From Diplonema papillatum (Eukaryota > Euglenozoa > Diplonemea > Diplonemida > Diplonemidae): DNA of 64,000 nucleotides. The notes below the pieces were generated by a model. It saw only the letters and a list, made by a program, of their open reading frames with translations, had not been told where the DNA came from and did not search any database. The position numbers and the translations under genes were made by a program. Positions 42,075 to 53,840 of the stretch are shown in pieces; the stretch's first letter is position 1, and each line of letters begins with the position of its first letter. The DNA is taken from NCBI GenBank assembly GCA_030068145.1, contig JAPJBO010000151.1:62001-126000 (forward strand). Direction: 5' to 3'.

Positions 42075-42348
42075 TTGTTCACTTTGGAACTGTCACGAAT
42101 CTTTGGTGATGATCCTGCTGCTGCAGGGCCACCTACAGCAACCTTGTTCAGACTTTTGCGTCCTCCAGCTGAGAAGCATTGCTTGGATTCGGGCGCTGAA
42201 CTTGCGAACGAATGGAATCCAACTGGCATAGTAAAGCACGGCTTTTCGCTTCATCAAATGTGGCTTCTCCCTGAATACCAACAATGCTGAGAGATCAGGT
42301 CAAGCGCGGGTAAACGGCGGGAGTAACTACGACTCTCTTAGCGTAGCC
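42075..42348 (+). rRNA. 28S rRNA fragment, first tandem copy (divergent)
   Basis: AAGCGCGGGTAAACGGCGGG, AGTAACTACGACTCTCTTAG and CGTAGCCAA (42304-42348) are the most conserved stretch of 28S, at the R1/R2 retroelement target region. The upstream part (GGAATCCAACTGGCAT) aligns loosely with the 28S segment that precedes it. The copy stops within a few bases past the R2 cleavage position and joins the next copy. The normally invariant TTAAGG is TTAGCG. Confidence 0.8.
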
Positions 42349-42384
42349 AAGTGTGAGCGCGGAGCGAGCTTTCAGGACAGGGAC

Positions 42385-42770
42385 TTGTCCCGCTTGGAAC
42401 TGTCACGAATCTTTGGTGATGATCCTGCTGCTGCAGGGCCACCTACAGCAACCTTGTTCAGACTGTTGCGTCCTCCAGCTGAGAAGCATTGCTTGGATTC
42501 GGGCGCTGAACTTGCGAACGAATGGAATCCAGCTGGCATAGTAAAGCACGGCATTTCGCTTCATCAAAATGCGGCTTCTGCCCAGTGCTCTGAATACCAA
42601 CAACGCTGAGAGATCAGGTCAAGCGCGGGTAAACGGCGGGAGTACCTACGACTCTCTTAGCGTAGCCAAATGCCTCGTCTTTCCAATTAAAGACGCGCGT
42701 GGATGGACCAATGAGACTCCTTCTGACCCCAATCTTGGAGAGCGTATTAATCTGTTCGATCTCACACACA
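42385..42770 (+). rRNA. 28S rRNA fragment, second tandem copy (divergent)
   Basis: It repeats 42075-42348 at a spacing of about 312 bp, then continues into the expected 28S sequence (CCAAATGCCTCGTC, then AATTAAAGACGCGCGTGGATGG). It includes the CTTCTGCCCAGTGCTCTGAA block that copy one lacks. It too carries TTAGCG in place of TTAAGG. Two copies sharing this change suggest either the organism's own diverged rRNA or a duplicated pseudogene. Confidence 0.85.
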
Positions 42771-43379
42771 CACAGTGAAGACGCTCTTCCGCGTACGCTG
42801 AAGTTCCGCATGCGCACACGAAAACCACTTGCCCCTGCTGCTGGCTGGCTTGCGGTCACTAAACCACCACCTCTTTGACAGCTGCGGAGAAGAGAAGACT
42901 GGCCAGCCAAAACCCCGTGCTGCGCCGCCGACAACACGGCCAGACCGTGTTGCCGGCGCACAAGATGATAACGCGGCGGGTTTGCTGGAATGCTACTTTG
43001 TTATTTCATTTTTTTGTTGTCTCGGTTGTTTCCTTTTTTTTTTTGCCATTGACGGGCCTCCTCGAGTACAAAGAACGGTAGTCAGCATTCAAAGAGAAAG
43101 AAAAAGGCACTAATGGTAAGGAAAACGAAGCCCCCCCCCCCCCCCGCCGAGCGGGGAGGGGGGAAAGGGAGGATGGGTGGGTGGGGGGGGGATGACCGTT
43201 CGCTCTGCCGCCCCCCTGCCCACCGATAGATTCGCTTCTAACTGCATCATCATCCTCCTCTTCCCCCTTACCGCGTTCACGGCGCAGGTCGGATTACGTG
43301 TACAGTCTGGGCTTCTTCACCTGTTCGTTTGTTTTAGCGTTATTCGCAGATTGGATTCTCGACGGTGTGACCCGGTGGC
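42771..43379. other. No gene recognised
   Basis: 43118-43135 is a C run, with a G-rich stretch at 43170-43190. No open frame of interest. Confidence 0.35.
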
Positions 43380-43690
43380 CTTACTTGGGTGTACAAGGGG
43401 TGTACTCGGGAAGTACTTGTGAAATGCGCGGGAAGTACTAGATGCAAAAACTCGCCAGAAATCGCCATTTTACCCTATTTGGGGTGCACATGGCGTGTAC
43501 TCGGGAAGTACTAGATGCAAGAACTCGCCAGAAATCGCCATTTTACCCTATTTGGGGTGCACATGGGGTGTACTCGGGAAGTACTTGTGAAGTGCACGGG
43601 AAGTACTAGATGCAAAAACTCGCCAGACATCGCCATTTTACCCTATTTGGGGTGCACATGGGGTGCACTTGGGCAGTACTTGGGAAGTTC
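43380..43690. repeat. Tandem repeat of 74-95 bp, about three copies
   Basis: CTCGCCAGAAATCGCCATTT recurs near 43450, 43524 and 43619, with GGGGTGCACATGGxGTGxAC and GGGAAGTACTAGATGCAA between. The longer unit carries an extra 21 bp (a second GGGAAGTAC block). Confidence 0.85.
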
Positions 43691-43799
43691 TTAAAAAGTT
43701 CATGGGAGGTTAAGTTTTCTACTGTGGATCACCACCACAGAAGGTCGGTATTTCAAAGTCACCGGTTGGCCGTAGAGGCTTCAGTAGGGAGGACGCTTG

Positions 43800-44080
43800 A
43801 AGAGTTGAAAACAATGGGAAGGTGCAGGCTTGTGCTGCCTCCAGTGCCAGCGCAAAGGCCGGGCAGTGGGCGATAAAATTCAAATGCCATCCAGGCATTT
43901 TGAGTGTTTTGACTGCAGAAACTGTGTGCAAAGGACCTGTTTTGCATCTTTACATGGCAGGTTCCAACGCTGCCAACTTTCTTTTTGTACTGACATGTCC
44001 GGTGTGGTCGTTCCCAGGGATTATCCTGCAATGGTTAAAACTCCCGTTTTTTTCACCAGTAGTACGATCACGTAAGGTTT
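43800..44080 (+). pseudogene. Cys-rich zinc-finger-like coding remnant
   Basis: A frame encodes CCLQCQRKGRAVGDKIQMP, then HFECFDCRNCVQRTC, then RFQRCQLSFCTDMSG and PRDYPAMVK. Paired cysteines at regular spacing suggest a zinc-binding tail like those of transposases or chromatin proteins. No upstream domain or start is recognisable, so it is probably a relic of a mobile element. Confidence 0.4.
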
Positions 44081-45342
44081 GTGCCCTGTAGTGACGAGGA
44101 GGTTGGCCAGAAGTCTCCAGGCCGCCAACAATCCCCTCGGCCCCCAGGCCGCCTGATGCACAACACGGCTGCAACACGAGGATGCGGCCCTGCTTAGGTG
44201 TGCACTCATGCCATCACAGAATCCCGTTTCTCGCCACTTGACCTGACACAGCTGCCACCCAGATGGCCGCAGCAGTAACCTTCGCAATGAAGACGCGCAG
44301 CTGGAGTGGACGTAGGCGTCCGTACAACAGTTGCATCGCAGCTTGATCCAGGCTCACTAGGGGAGGTGGCGCTGCTCACCTGTTCAGTCTGGACAACTGA
44401 CTGCTGCCCTCAACCTTGTTCCAGAGAAAACGACGCCCTTCCTACGAGGATGTCATCAACAAGGACGTAGCAGTCGCCGCAGAGGTGAGCAAAGTTAAGG
44501 GTCTTTCAGGTGAGGAATTCTGATCAACCCCCAAAACATGCCGCCTACGTCTTTTAGCCTGCACAATATGTGGCCCGCTTGTTTGTGTGTATATGCTAAC
44601 ACCTGTTTTGGTAATTTCCACAGTACGCTGCCAACCGAGAGAGAGAGAGAGAGAGAGAGAGACGAGTTAGAGTGCAGGGACCAACTCTCCGAGGAGTATC
44701 CGGTCGCCCCACAACTATCCCGTACTACTACGGCGGGCGCAAGTCGTTGCGCCGTGGGCGCGGAGCGAGCCGTGGCCCAGTCAAGATGATTGTTGCACCG
44801 ATGGTGGCGCAGCCGGGGGCCTTCTGACTGGCGGACGAGACCGCCTGGCAGGCGTGTGTCGACACGTTGTTTCGCGGGCTCTCCTCCTTCAATTCCATAA
44901 GAATACTTTAGTGTGGGCAATTTCAGGCACTCTCGGAGGGATGCGCCCTCACAGGCAGGTGTTATCCAGATGGAAATTTAAAGCCGCCCACGTCAAATTG
45001 GGTTCTTTCAGTTCTCAGTGCTTAACAAAATTTTGCAAGTGCCGTTTTGTTAAGCATTGAGTTTACTTTGTGGACATGAACCACATGGATTTAGTTAAGC
45101 ATTGAGTCTTTTGAGTACATGAACAACATGGATTAGCATTGCACAGTGAAGCATTGAGTCCTGTAAAGTGCAAAGTTATTGTTGAGCGGTGGCTGCCAAA
45201 ACTTGCCGTGACACCTATCATCAAGGATGATAGGAAATGATCAAGGAAAAGAGAGAGAGAGAGAGAGAGAGACGAGTTAGAGTGCAGGGACCATCTCTCC
45301 GGGGAGTTTCCGGTCCTCACTTCGAAAAGAGAATGAAACGCC
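44081..45342. other. No gene; repeats
   Basis: 44090-44290 relates to 34800-34930 (CACGAGGATGCGGCC, TTAGGTGTGCACTC). 44637-44720 and 45250-45315 each have a GA run followed by CGAGTTAGAGTGCAGGGACC and CTCTCCG, the end block of the repeat at 14180-14240. 45040-45213 holds GTTAAGCATTGAGT units ending in GTGACACC, related to the element at 18954-19677. Confidence 0.5.
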
Positions 45343-46941
45343 TTATACCTGAGCTTTGAGGATCTGGAAGGAGCACATGAGGGTCTGGTCGATGCTCATA
45401 ATGGCGGCTGAGTTGTCGAACTCGCCGCAGTAGTTCGGGGCGGAGAACAGGGTGATGAGCTGCCTTTGCGCGAAGAACTGGTACCCGTCCTCCACGACCT
45501 GGTGCGCCCGGCAGATCAGATCGAAGTCGTGCCTCCGCAGGAAGCGCTCCACGACGTCCGCCCCGAACGTGAACGACACACCGCGGTCGTTCTCTCCCCA
45601 TCTGTTTCAGAGTTAAAGTTCGCTTGAGATGTCCGAGGTTTTAGAGTGAAAGTTCGCTTGATTTTAGGGTCTCCGGGTGACCTTTGTTAAATGGGTTCAG
45701 GGCTATGTGAGTGTGGGTTGTTTCTTTCGTGCTCACTTTCACTACGAGTGGTGGCTAGCCATTTTGATGTGAGAACACACATGAAGCCTTAACACAGACC
45801 CTCTTGGACAAAATAGTCGTACCACGAAGTCTTGACAACAGGCCTTTGGTAGTCCAGACCCGACGTCTCGTCGCAAGAGCTTTAACATCAAGTTGGCACA
45901 ACGTCTTGCCGTAGTAGTCACGACGTGAAGTCTAGACACGGATCGTGTCACGAGGACTTTAACTCTAAACAAGAAGCCTTGCCGAAGTCGTCATAACGCA
46001 TGAAGTCCGACAACGAAGAGTATTGACAGCAAATATCCTCCGTTATTCCGCCCCAGGGTTGAGGACAAGAGCTGGTACTAAAGTACGTAGTGACTCGACA
46101 TACCCCATGATGCCTTCCTCCGGATCACCCCAGAGCAAGTCGCAGATGAGGCCCTGATCAGGGACGTCGACAGGGCGCCTGATGTTGCGGATCTGGTCCA
46201 TGTTCTCGAGCTCCGGGGAGAGCCCGCCGTGCATGCAGAAGATCTTCTCGTCGATGACCGCGGCCACGGGGAAGCAGTTGAAGGTGTCCGTGAACGCCTT
46301 CCACAGCTTGATGTTGTACCGCCTCTTGCAGTCGTCGTAGAACCCGTAGATGCGGTTGATGCCCGCGCACTCGTGGTTCCCTCTCAGCAGGAAGAAGTTC
46401 TCCGGGAACTTCATTTTGTACGCCAGCAGCAGGCACGCCGTCTCGAGCGAGTTCTTGCCTCTGTCGACGTAGTCCCCCAAGAAAATGTAGTTCGCGTCGG
46501 GAGGGAAGCCTCCGTGGTCAAACAGCCTCAGCAGGTCGTAGTACTGCCCGTGCACGTCTCCGCACACCTGGAGAAGGGAGGGAAAAACTTAATTTCGTGT
46601 TCAGGTGCTACTTGCCTCTCATGTATGTTTGATCCAGCAAAAACGGTACAGAGGGGTGCCCCAGAAAAGCGGAAAGGCTCGCTAGAGAGCAACGTTTGAG
46701 AATTTCCACGTTTAGCTAACCTCTGGACTCGGGCAGAAAGAGAAGCGTATGAGTTGAGGCGGACCTTAAGCGGCGCTTCGAGTTCCAGCAGCGGGCTCTG
46801 GCTCATGAAGATCTCCCTGGATCGAACCACCAGGGCGCGCACTTCTCCTTCGCTCAGGAGGACCGGCTTGTTGGTCTTGGCGCCCTTCACTGCGAGTAGC
46901 TTGGTGATGATGGCGTCGACATCGACGGACCCTACCGACAT
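45343..46941 (-). CDS. PPP1C: Protein phosphatase 1 catalytic subunit, copy B (exons 46765-46941, 46104-46567, 45343-45601)
   Basis: It has the same three-exon structure and phases as copy A. Exon 1 (177 nt) starts [12 protein letters not shown] and is two codons shorter. Exon 2 (464 nt) differs from copy A at one base, which changes Ile to Met in [11 protein letters not shown]. Exon 3 completes GWGENDRG and carries the metal and phosphate ligands ([14 protein letters not shown]). After ILKAQ the frame reads Val then TAA (45343-45345), so even without a further intron this copy gives a complete 299-aa protein; a donor-like GTATAA at the same place leaves a fourth exon possible. Introns are 197 and 502 bp with GT-AG ends. 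Intron 1 contains a poly-G-headed repeat copy directly at the acceptor side. All catalytic motifs are intact, so the gene is probably functional. Confidence 0.9.
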
Positions 46942-48277
46942 CCTCGCAGCCGGTGGCCGCGCCTTTGGTTGTTGTTGATGTCCTTCCCCCCCACCCCCAC
47001 CTCCCCGCGGCCCTCTCCTCCTCTGTGCCTGTGTCCGCGGTATTCTAGACTTTCGCCGGTTTAACGGGCGGGGGTCGTTGTTATTGGTGCTGGTTTTGAG
47101 GGATAAGGAAAAGGTAAGAAATCTTTTTGCGGTGGCCTCTGCTGGTCTGGTAGTCTGTGCTACCTCCGTTCTTCTACACTCGTACTCTTCTCTTCTTCAC
47201 TACTGCACGTCCTCTCTCACTCTTTTACTAGACGGTTTCTTGTAGTTTTACTCTCTTTGGCTTGCCAAAAAAGACTCCTGCGACTGACACCACGGGCGGG
47301 AGGGGGGGAAATCTGGGAGGGGGGGAAATCTTAGTTTGATTTTGAGGCAGATTCTTGCCTCGTATGTTTGTTCTAAGCAGGCGGGCGTCTCTTTACAGCG
47401 TTTTGGGTTGCCGACAATCAACCGACAGTCTGATGTCTTTCGACATTTCTTGCTATCCTTCCTTTGGACTTTTCTTTTTCCGTTCGCTGTTTTTCTTGTG
47501 TATGTGTTACTAATGATGCTGTTGACAAGGCCGTCGGTGATGACGATGTTGATGGCGACTAACCTTCGATGCGGGGCGGGGTGGATCGGTTGATGCAGAA
47601 TCGTGGTCGGATATGTTGGTTGGGCGGTACACCCCGGAAACTCGGCACGAGCCAGAAAGAAGCTCCCCAACCGGACTTCTAACCGGAGCCGACAACAAGG
47701 CACCCCGGAAACCGTTCCTCTCCCGACCTAACGGAGCGAAAGGATGGCAGGTACATTCATGTTCCCATGTTTCCCTCTCAAAAGGCTAAGGCCCAGCCTC
47801 TGTACACTTCAGAAAAAAACAAAAAAACGTGGCAACCGTGTGGCGACCAGCCCTGTCCAGACCGATTCAATCGCCGGCGATTTTGAACACCTGTGGTATT
47901 TTGGACAGCAGGACTCGGTCCAAGTCCCGTGGCAGGCTGTCATCGCGGATAACGACTCCACTGCGAATGCGATATGATCATGTTCGCAAACCCGTTGCTC
48001 CCCAACCGGACTTGTAGGGGGGGAAATCGGTGAGGGGGGGGGAGGGGGGGGACGCGTGCGCGTCGCCGACCCCCCCAGTTCGGGAAAAGGGGTCATGCCC
48101 AATATAGGAAAGGGGGTCCTCCCCTCCTGGAAGCTCTAGAGCTCCAGGAGGACGGAAGGATCACTACCTCTCCAGTTGGGTAAGCCAGGTGACTCTCGCG
48201 GCTGCTCCCTCTCCGCTCTCTCCTCTCTCTCCTCTCTCCTCTCTCTCTGCAGGCTTCCTGTAGGGGGGGAAATCGGT

Positions 48278-48320
<43 letters not shown>

Positions 48321-48996
48321 GCGTGCGCGTCGCCGACCCCCCCAGTTCGGGAAAAGGATGATGACTCCACTGCGAATGCGATATGATCATGTTCGCAAAC
48401 CCGTTGCTCCCCAACCGGACTTCTAACCGGAGCCGACAACAAGGCACCCCGGAAACCGTTCCTCCTCCCGACCTCACGGAGCTACAGGTAGCCCGATGTT
48501 TCCTCTCAAAAGGCTAGGCCCAGCCTCCGTTTGTTGTCCTAGTGAGCTCTATACTTCAAAAAAAACGGATCTGGCGCTTCCTTGGTTTGTGCGCACTTCC
48601 TTCAAACCTGTTTTGTTCATCGAACGGGAGTGAGGATAGTACGCTGCCATCGATCTGTTTTTGTTCTTGACAAATTGCATTTGTTAGACACACAAAAAAA
48701 ACCCCCCCTTCGCCGTTGCTTGTTTGCGTGGTGGCGAGGTGCTGTCGGGTCGGTCGCTTTTGTTCGGCTTTATCCGCTTAGGTCCCTCAGAGTCCATCAC
48801 CCACTGGGTCGCATTTTCGTCTGATGCTTGCGTCTCCACTCGTTTGCAGCCCGTCTTGTACGCCGCTTATGCTGCTTCGTCTGCTTGTTCACGGTTGTTC
48901 GTAGGATTCTCGCCGTTGGGTCGCCGGCCTTGCCGTTCTCTTATCGGGTGATAGGTTGTCACACCACCACCGCACTTTTTGTCCTGCTGCGACTCC
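46942..48996. other. Upstream of PP1-B; local duplications and long G runs, no gene
   Basis: 47645-47730 and 48405-48480 are direct copies (AACCGGACTTCTAACCGG, CACCCCGGAAACCGTTCCTC). 48019-48100 and 48262-48358 are also copies (GGGGGGGAAATCGGTGAGG, CGCGTGCGCGTCGCCGACCC). 48280-48318 is a run of 39 G. 48128-48148 (TGGAAGCTCTAGAGCTCCAG) matches 1000-1030 inverted. 47310-47370 is a poly-G-headed repeat. Confidence 0.55.
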
Positions 48997-51900
48997 GGCT
49001 CGCTTTAGGCATGGCCATTGTCACTCCGGCTCGCTTTAGGCATGGCCATTGTCACTCAGGCTCGCTTTAGGCATGGCCATTGTCACTCCGGCTCGCTTTA
49101 GGCATGGCCATTGTCACTCCGGCTCGCTTTAGGCATGGCCATTGTCACTCAGGCTCGCTTTAGGCATGGCCATTGTCACTCAGGCTCGCTTTAGGCATGG
49201 CCATTGTCACTCAGGCTCGCTTTAGGCATGGCCATTGTCACTCAGGCTCGCTTTAGGCATGGCCATTGTCACTCAGGCTCGCTTTAGGCATGGCCATTGT
49301 CACTCAGGCTCGCTTTAGGCATGGCCATTGTCACTCAGGCTCGCTTTAGGCATGGCCATTGTCACTCAGGCTCGCTTTAGGCATGGCCATTGTCACTCAG
49401 GCTCGCTTTAGGCATGGCCATTGTCACTCAGGCTCGCTTTAGGCATGGCCATTGTCACTCAGGCTCGCTTTAGGCATGGCCATTGTCACTCAGGCTCGCT
49501 TTAGGCATGGCCATTGTCACTCAGGCTCGCTTTAGGCATGGCCATTGTCACTCAGGCTCGCTTTAGGCATGGCCATTGTCACTCAGGCTCGCTTTAGGCA
49601 TGGCCATTGTCACTCAGGCTCGCTTTAGGCATGGCCATTGTCACTCAGGCTCGCTTTAGGCATGGCCATTGTCACTCAGGCTCGCTTTAGGCATGGCCAT
49701 TGTCACTCAGGCTCGCTTTAGGCATGGCCATTGTCACTCAGGCTCGCTTTAGGCATGGCCATTGTCACTCAGGCTCGCTTTAGGCATGGCCATTGTCACT
49801 CAGGCTCGCTTTAGGCATGGCCATTGTCACTCAGGCTCGCTTTAGGCATGGCCATTGTCACTCAGGCTCGCTTTAGGCATGGCCATTGTCACTCAGGCTC
49901 GCTTTAGGCATGGCCATTGTCACTCAGGCTCGCTTTAGGCATGGCCATTGTCACTCAGGCTCGCTTTAGGCATGGCCATTGTCACTCAGGCTCGCTTTAG
50001 GCATGGCCATTGTCACTCAGGCTCGCTTTAGGCATGGCCATTGTCACTCAGGCTCGCTTTAGGCATGGCCATTGTCACTCAGGCTCGCTTTAGGCATGGC
50101 CATTGTCACTCCGGCTCGCTTTAGGCATGGCCATTGTCACTCAGGCTCGCTTTAGGCATGGCCATTGTCACTCAGGCTCGCTTTAGGCATGGCCATTGTC
50201 ACTCAGGCTCGCTTTAGGCATGGCCATTGTCACTCAGGCTCGCTTTAGGCATGGCCATTGTCACTCAGGCTCGCTTTAGGCATGGCCATTGTCACTCAGG
50301 CTCGCTTTAGGCATGGCCATTGTCACTCAGGCTCGCTTTAGGCATGGCCATTGTCACTCAGGCTCGCTTTAGGCATGGCCATTGTCACTCAGGCTCGCTT
50401 TAGGCATGGCCATTGTCACTCCGGCTCGCTTTAGGCATGGCCATTGTCACTCAGGCTCGCTTTAGGCATGGCCATTGTCACTCAGGCTCGCTTTAGGCAT
50501 GGCCATTGTCACTCAGGCTCGCTTTAGGCATGGCCATTGTCACTCAGGCTCGCTTTAGGCATGGCCATTGTCACTCAGGCTCGCTTTAGGCATGGCCATT
50601 GTCACTCAGGCTCGCTTTAGGCATGGCCATTGTCACTCAGGCTCGCTTTAGGCATGGCCATTGTCACTCAGGCTCGCTTTAGGCATGGCCATTGTCACTC
50701 AGGCTCGCTTTAGGCATGGCCATTGTCACTCAGGCTCGCTTTAGGCATGGCCATTGTCACTCAGGCTCGCTTTAGGCATGGCCATTGTCACTCCGGCTCG
50801 CTTTAGGCATGGCCATTGTCACTCCGGCTCGCTTTAGGCATGGCCATTGTCACTCAGGCTCGCTTTAGGCATGGCCATTGTCACTCAGGCTCGCTTTAGG
50901 CATGGCCATTGTCACTCCGGCTCGCTTTAGGCATGGCCATTGTCACTCCGGCTCGCTTTAGGCATGGCCATTGTCACTCAGGCTCGCTTTAGGCATGGCC
51001 ATTGTCACTCAGGCTCGCTTTAGGCATGGCCATTGTCACTCAGGCTCGCTTTAGGCATGGCCATTGTCACTCAGGCTCGCTTTAGGCATGGCCATTGTCA
51101 CTCAGGCTCGCTTTAGGCATGGCCATTGTCACTCAGGCTCGCTTTAGGCATGGCCATTGTCACTCAGGCTCGCTTTAGGCATGGCCATTGTCACTCAGGC
51201 TCGCTTTAGGCATGGCCATTGTCACTCAGGCTCGCTTTAGGCATGGCCATTGTCACTCAGGCTCGCTTTAGGCATGGCCATTGTCACTCAGGCTCGCTTT
51301 AGGCATGGCCATTGTCACTCAGGCTCGCTTTAGGCATGGCCATTGTCACTCAGGCTCGCTTTAGGCATGGCCATTGTCACTCAGGCTCGCTTTAGGCATG
51401 GCCATTGTCACTCAGGCTCGCTTTAGGCATGGCCATTGTCACTCAGGCTCGCTTTAGGCATGGCCATTGTCACTCAGGCTCGCTTTAGGCATGGCCATTG
51501 TCACTCAGGCTCGCTTTAGGCATGGCCATTGTCACTCAGGCTCGCTTTAGGCATGGCCATTGTCACTCCGGCTCGCTTTAGGCATGGCCATTGTCACTCC
51601 GGCTCGCTTTAGGCATGGCCATTGTCACTCAGGCTCGCTTTAGGCATGGCCATTGTCACTCAGGCTCGCTTTAGGCATGGCCATTGTCACTCCGGCTCGC
51701 TTTAGGCATGGCCATTGTCACTCAGGCTCGCTTTAGGCATGGCCATTGTCACTCAGGCTCGCTTTAGGCATGGCCATTGTCACTCCGGCTCGCTTTAGGC
51801 ATGGCCATTGTCACTCAGGCTCGCTTTAGGCATGGCCATTGTCACTCAGGCTCGCTTTAGGCATGGCCATTGTCACTCAGGCTCGCTTTAGGCATGGCCA

Positions 51901-52344
51901 TTGTCACTCCGGCTCGCTTTAGGCATGGCCATTGTCACTCAGGCTCGCTTTAGGCATGGCCATTGTCACTCAGGCTCGCTTTAGGCATGGCCATTGTCAC
52001 TCAGGCTCGCTTTAGGCATGGCCATTGTCACTCAGGCTCGCTTTAGGCATGGCCATTGTCACTCAGGCTCGCTTTAGGCATGGCCATTGTCACTCCGGCT
52101 CGCTTTAGGCATGGCCATTGTCACTCAGGCTCGCTTTAGGCATGGCCATTGTCACTCAGGCTCGCTTTAGGCATGGCCATTGTCACTCAGGCTCGCTTTA
52201 GGCATGGCCATTGTCACTCCGGCTCGCTTTAGGCATGGCCATTGTCACTCCGGCTCGCTTTAGGCATGGCCATTGTCACTCAGGCTCGCTTTAGGCATGG
52301 CCATTGTCACTCCGGCTCGCTTTAGGCATGGCCATTGTCACTCC
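48997..52344. repeat. 31-bp satellite, 108 units in perfect register
   Basis: The unit is GGCTCGCTTTAGGCATGGCC plus ATTGTCACTC and a final A or C. The first unit starts at 48997 and the last at 52314; the distance is exactly 107 periods, so there is no net insertion or deletion over 3.3 kb. By eye the only variation is the final base, mostly A, with about twenty C. The unit contains the palindrome ATGGCCAT and the stop TAG, and 31 is not a multiple of three, so it does not code. Confidence 0.98.
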
Positions 52345-53840
52345 GGCGCAGACTCCCGATACTGGGGTTTCGTGGAACCTGGAAACGTGTTACCTTGAAG
52401 AACACCTTGCGTATAGGATTCCTAATGCTGAAAGTCTCCTGGACTCTAAGACCCCGAAGTTCAAGCGAACATGCACTCTAGGTCATCACTCTGTCTCGTG
52501 CCCTCTTGCAGCTGGAGTCTTCCTTGGTTGATGCCTTGCGCCTTTCGGGCGTGTTGGGTTGTGTTGTTGGCGTACTTCGCTGACAACATATCCGCCGCTG
52601 TTGCTTGATTTTGCCTCTGTGCCCATGTGCCGCGTTTGTTTCAGAGTTGCCATCCTCCGCTTCCCGAGGATGAGATAAGCTCTCCCCGTGCGCAGTTAGC
52701 TGATTGAGCTGTTCCAAACTGTTCTTTGCAGACGCCGTCCGATCGTAGGCTTTGAGGCCTGCACAGGTAGTCACCTGTCCGTGTGCGATGCCGTGAGAGT
52801 GTACTCAAGTTCCCTCATGAACCACGTGTTGAACGGACGTGAGGTCATGCGGGTCTACCCCTACGACAAAGCACACAAACACAACAGGTCACAGTCCTGA
52901 GTGAGAAACAACACACGATGGTGGAAGCGAAGAACAAATCAGATTGTGTTTGTATTGTATTTGCCCCTTACCTGGGTAGGTACCTCTATATTTCCTCCAT
53001 TCGGAGTCAAAGCAGCTACGTCGAGTACTTTTTGCACACACGGCGGACTCCCCACCGGATGGGGGTGTGATTTTGCGGTCATTGGTGCCGTCGGGTTTTT
53101 TTGTGTTTGTGGAGAATGATAATGCTGCAGGGAATTGTTGACTAGACCTCTTGAGTTTGTGCTAAATTAATTACGATTAGGGGTGTTGGGAAACCCTAAC
53201 ATACCGGAATTGGAATAATATTGAACTGGACTAAAGCTGGAACGGGTAAATGACAGACCGGATAAAACCTGGGACACAGGGGGTGTCCCAGGTAGTCACC
53301 TGCGTGACTGCACCAGTGGTGGTCCTGCCGCCTCCTACGACAGCGCATCTAGGGGTCGAGCTGAGTATTGAGCACGGGCAAGCACCAGGGTCGTGATATT
53401 CCGCGAAGTACGCAAAGTCGCAGACCCCCAAAAAAAAAATGCCGAACCGCGTAAAACCTGGGACCCCCAGCCCGGGCGACACCGCAAATCGCCACAGATT
53501 ATTTGCATTCTAACCCAAACTATCAGAGGCGGTCGCGGTCGAAGACGGCAACCCGAGCGAGGAGCAAGGTTGATCAGAATGACAGTCATAATGGCCATGC
53601 TGAAGGCAAGGTTGCGTTGCAGGAGGAAAAACTGGTGCTTGGCCGAGGATAAGATGGCTATGGCGGCAGGGGCAGAACAGAAAGACAGCGAGTTCTTCTT
53701 GTGGGGTAGTCACGCCTTCGCAGTCCCAGGACCTCCGCCCACTTGCGTATAGCCGTCGACTGGCCTTTCTCAAGAGGACGAGTTGGAATGCAGGTACCAT
53801 CTCCGGAGAGCTTCCGGTTTCTCCCAGAGTAGAGGAGCTG
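52345..53840. other. No gene; dispersed repeats
   Basis: 52815-53025 is the inverted partner of 1865-2085. 53120-53160 (GCAGGGAATTGTTGACTAGA block) matches 1127-1165. 53525-53830 is the inverted relative of 14140-14430, with a 183-bp-family fragment at 53695-53745. Short frames elsewhere are unremarkable. Confidence 0.5.

Noticed and set aside
45750..45775. Dinoflagellate spliced-leader-like TAGCCATTTT
   Set aside because: Only ten bases match the known leader, without its remaining sequence or a following donor. Chance is sufficient.
48997..52344. CRISPR-like array
   Set aside because: Repeats are contiguous with no variable spacers, in a eukaryotic context with no cas genes. This is a satellite.
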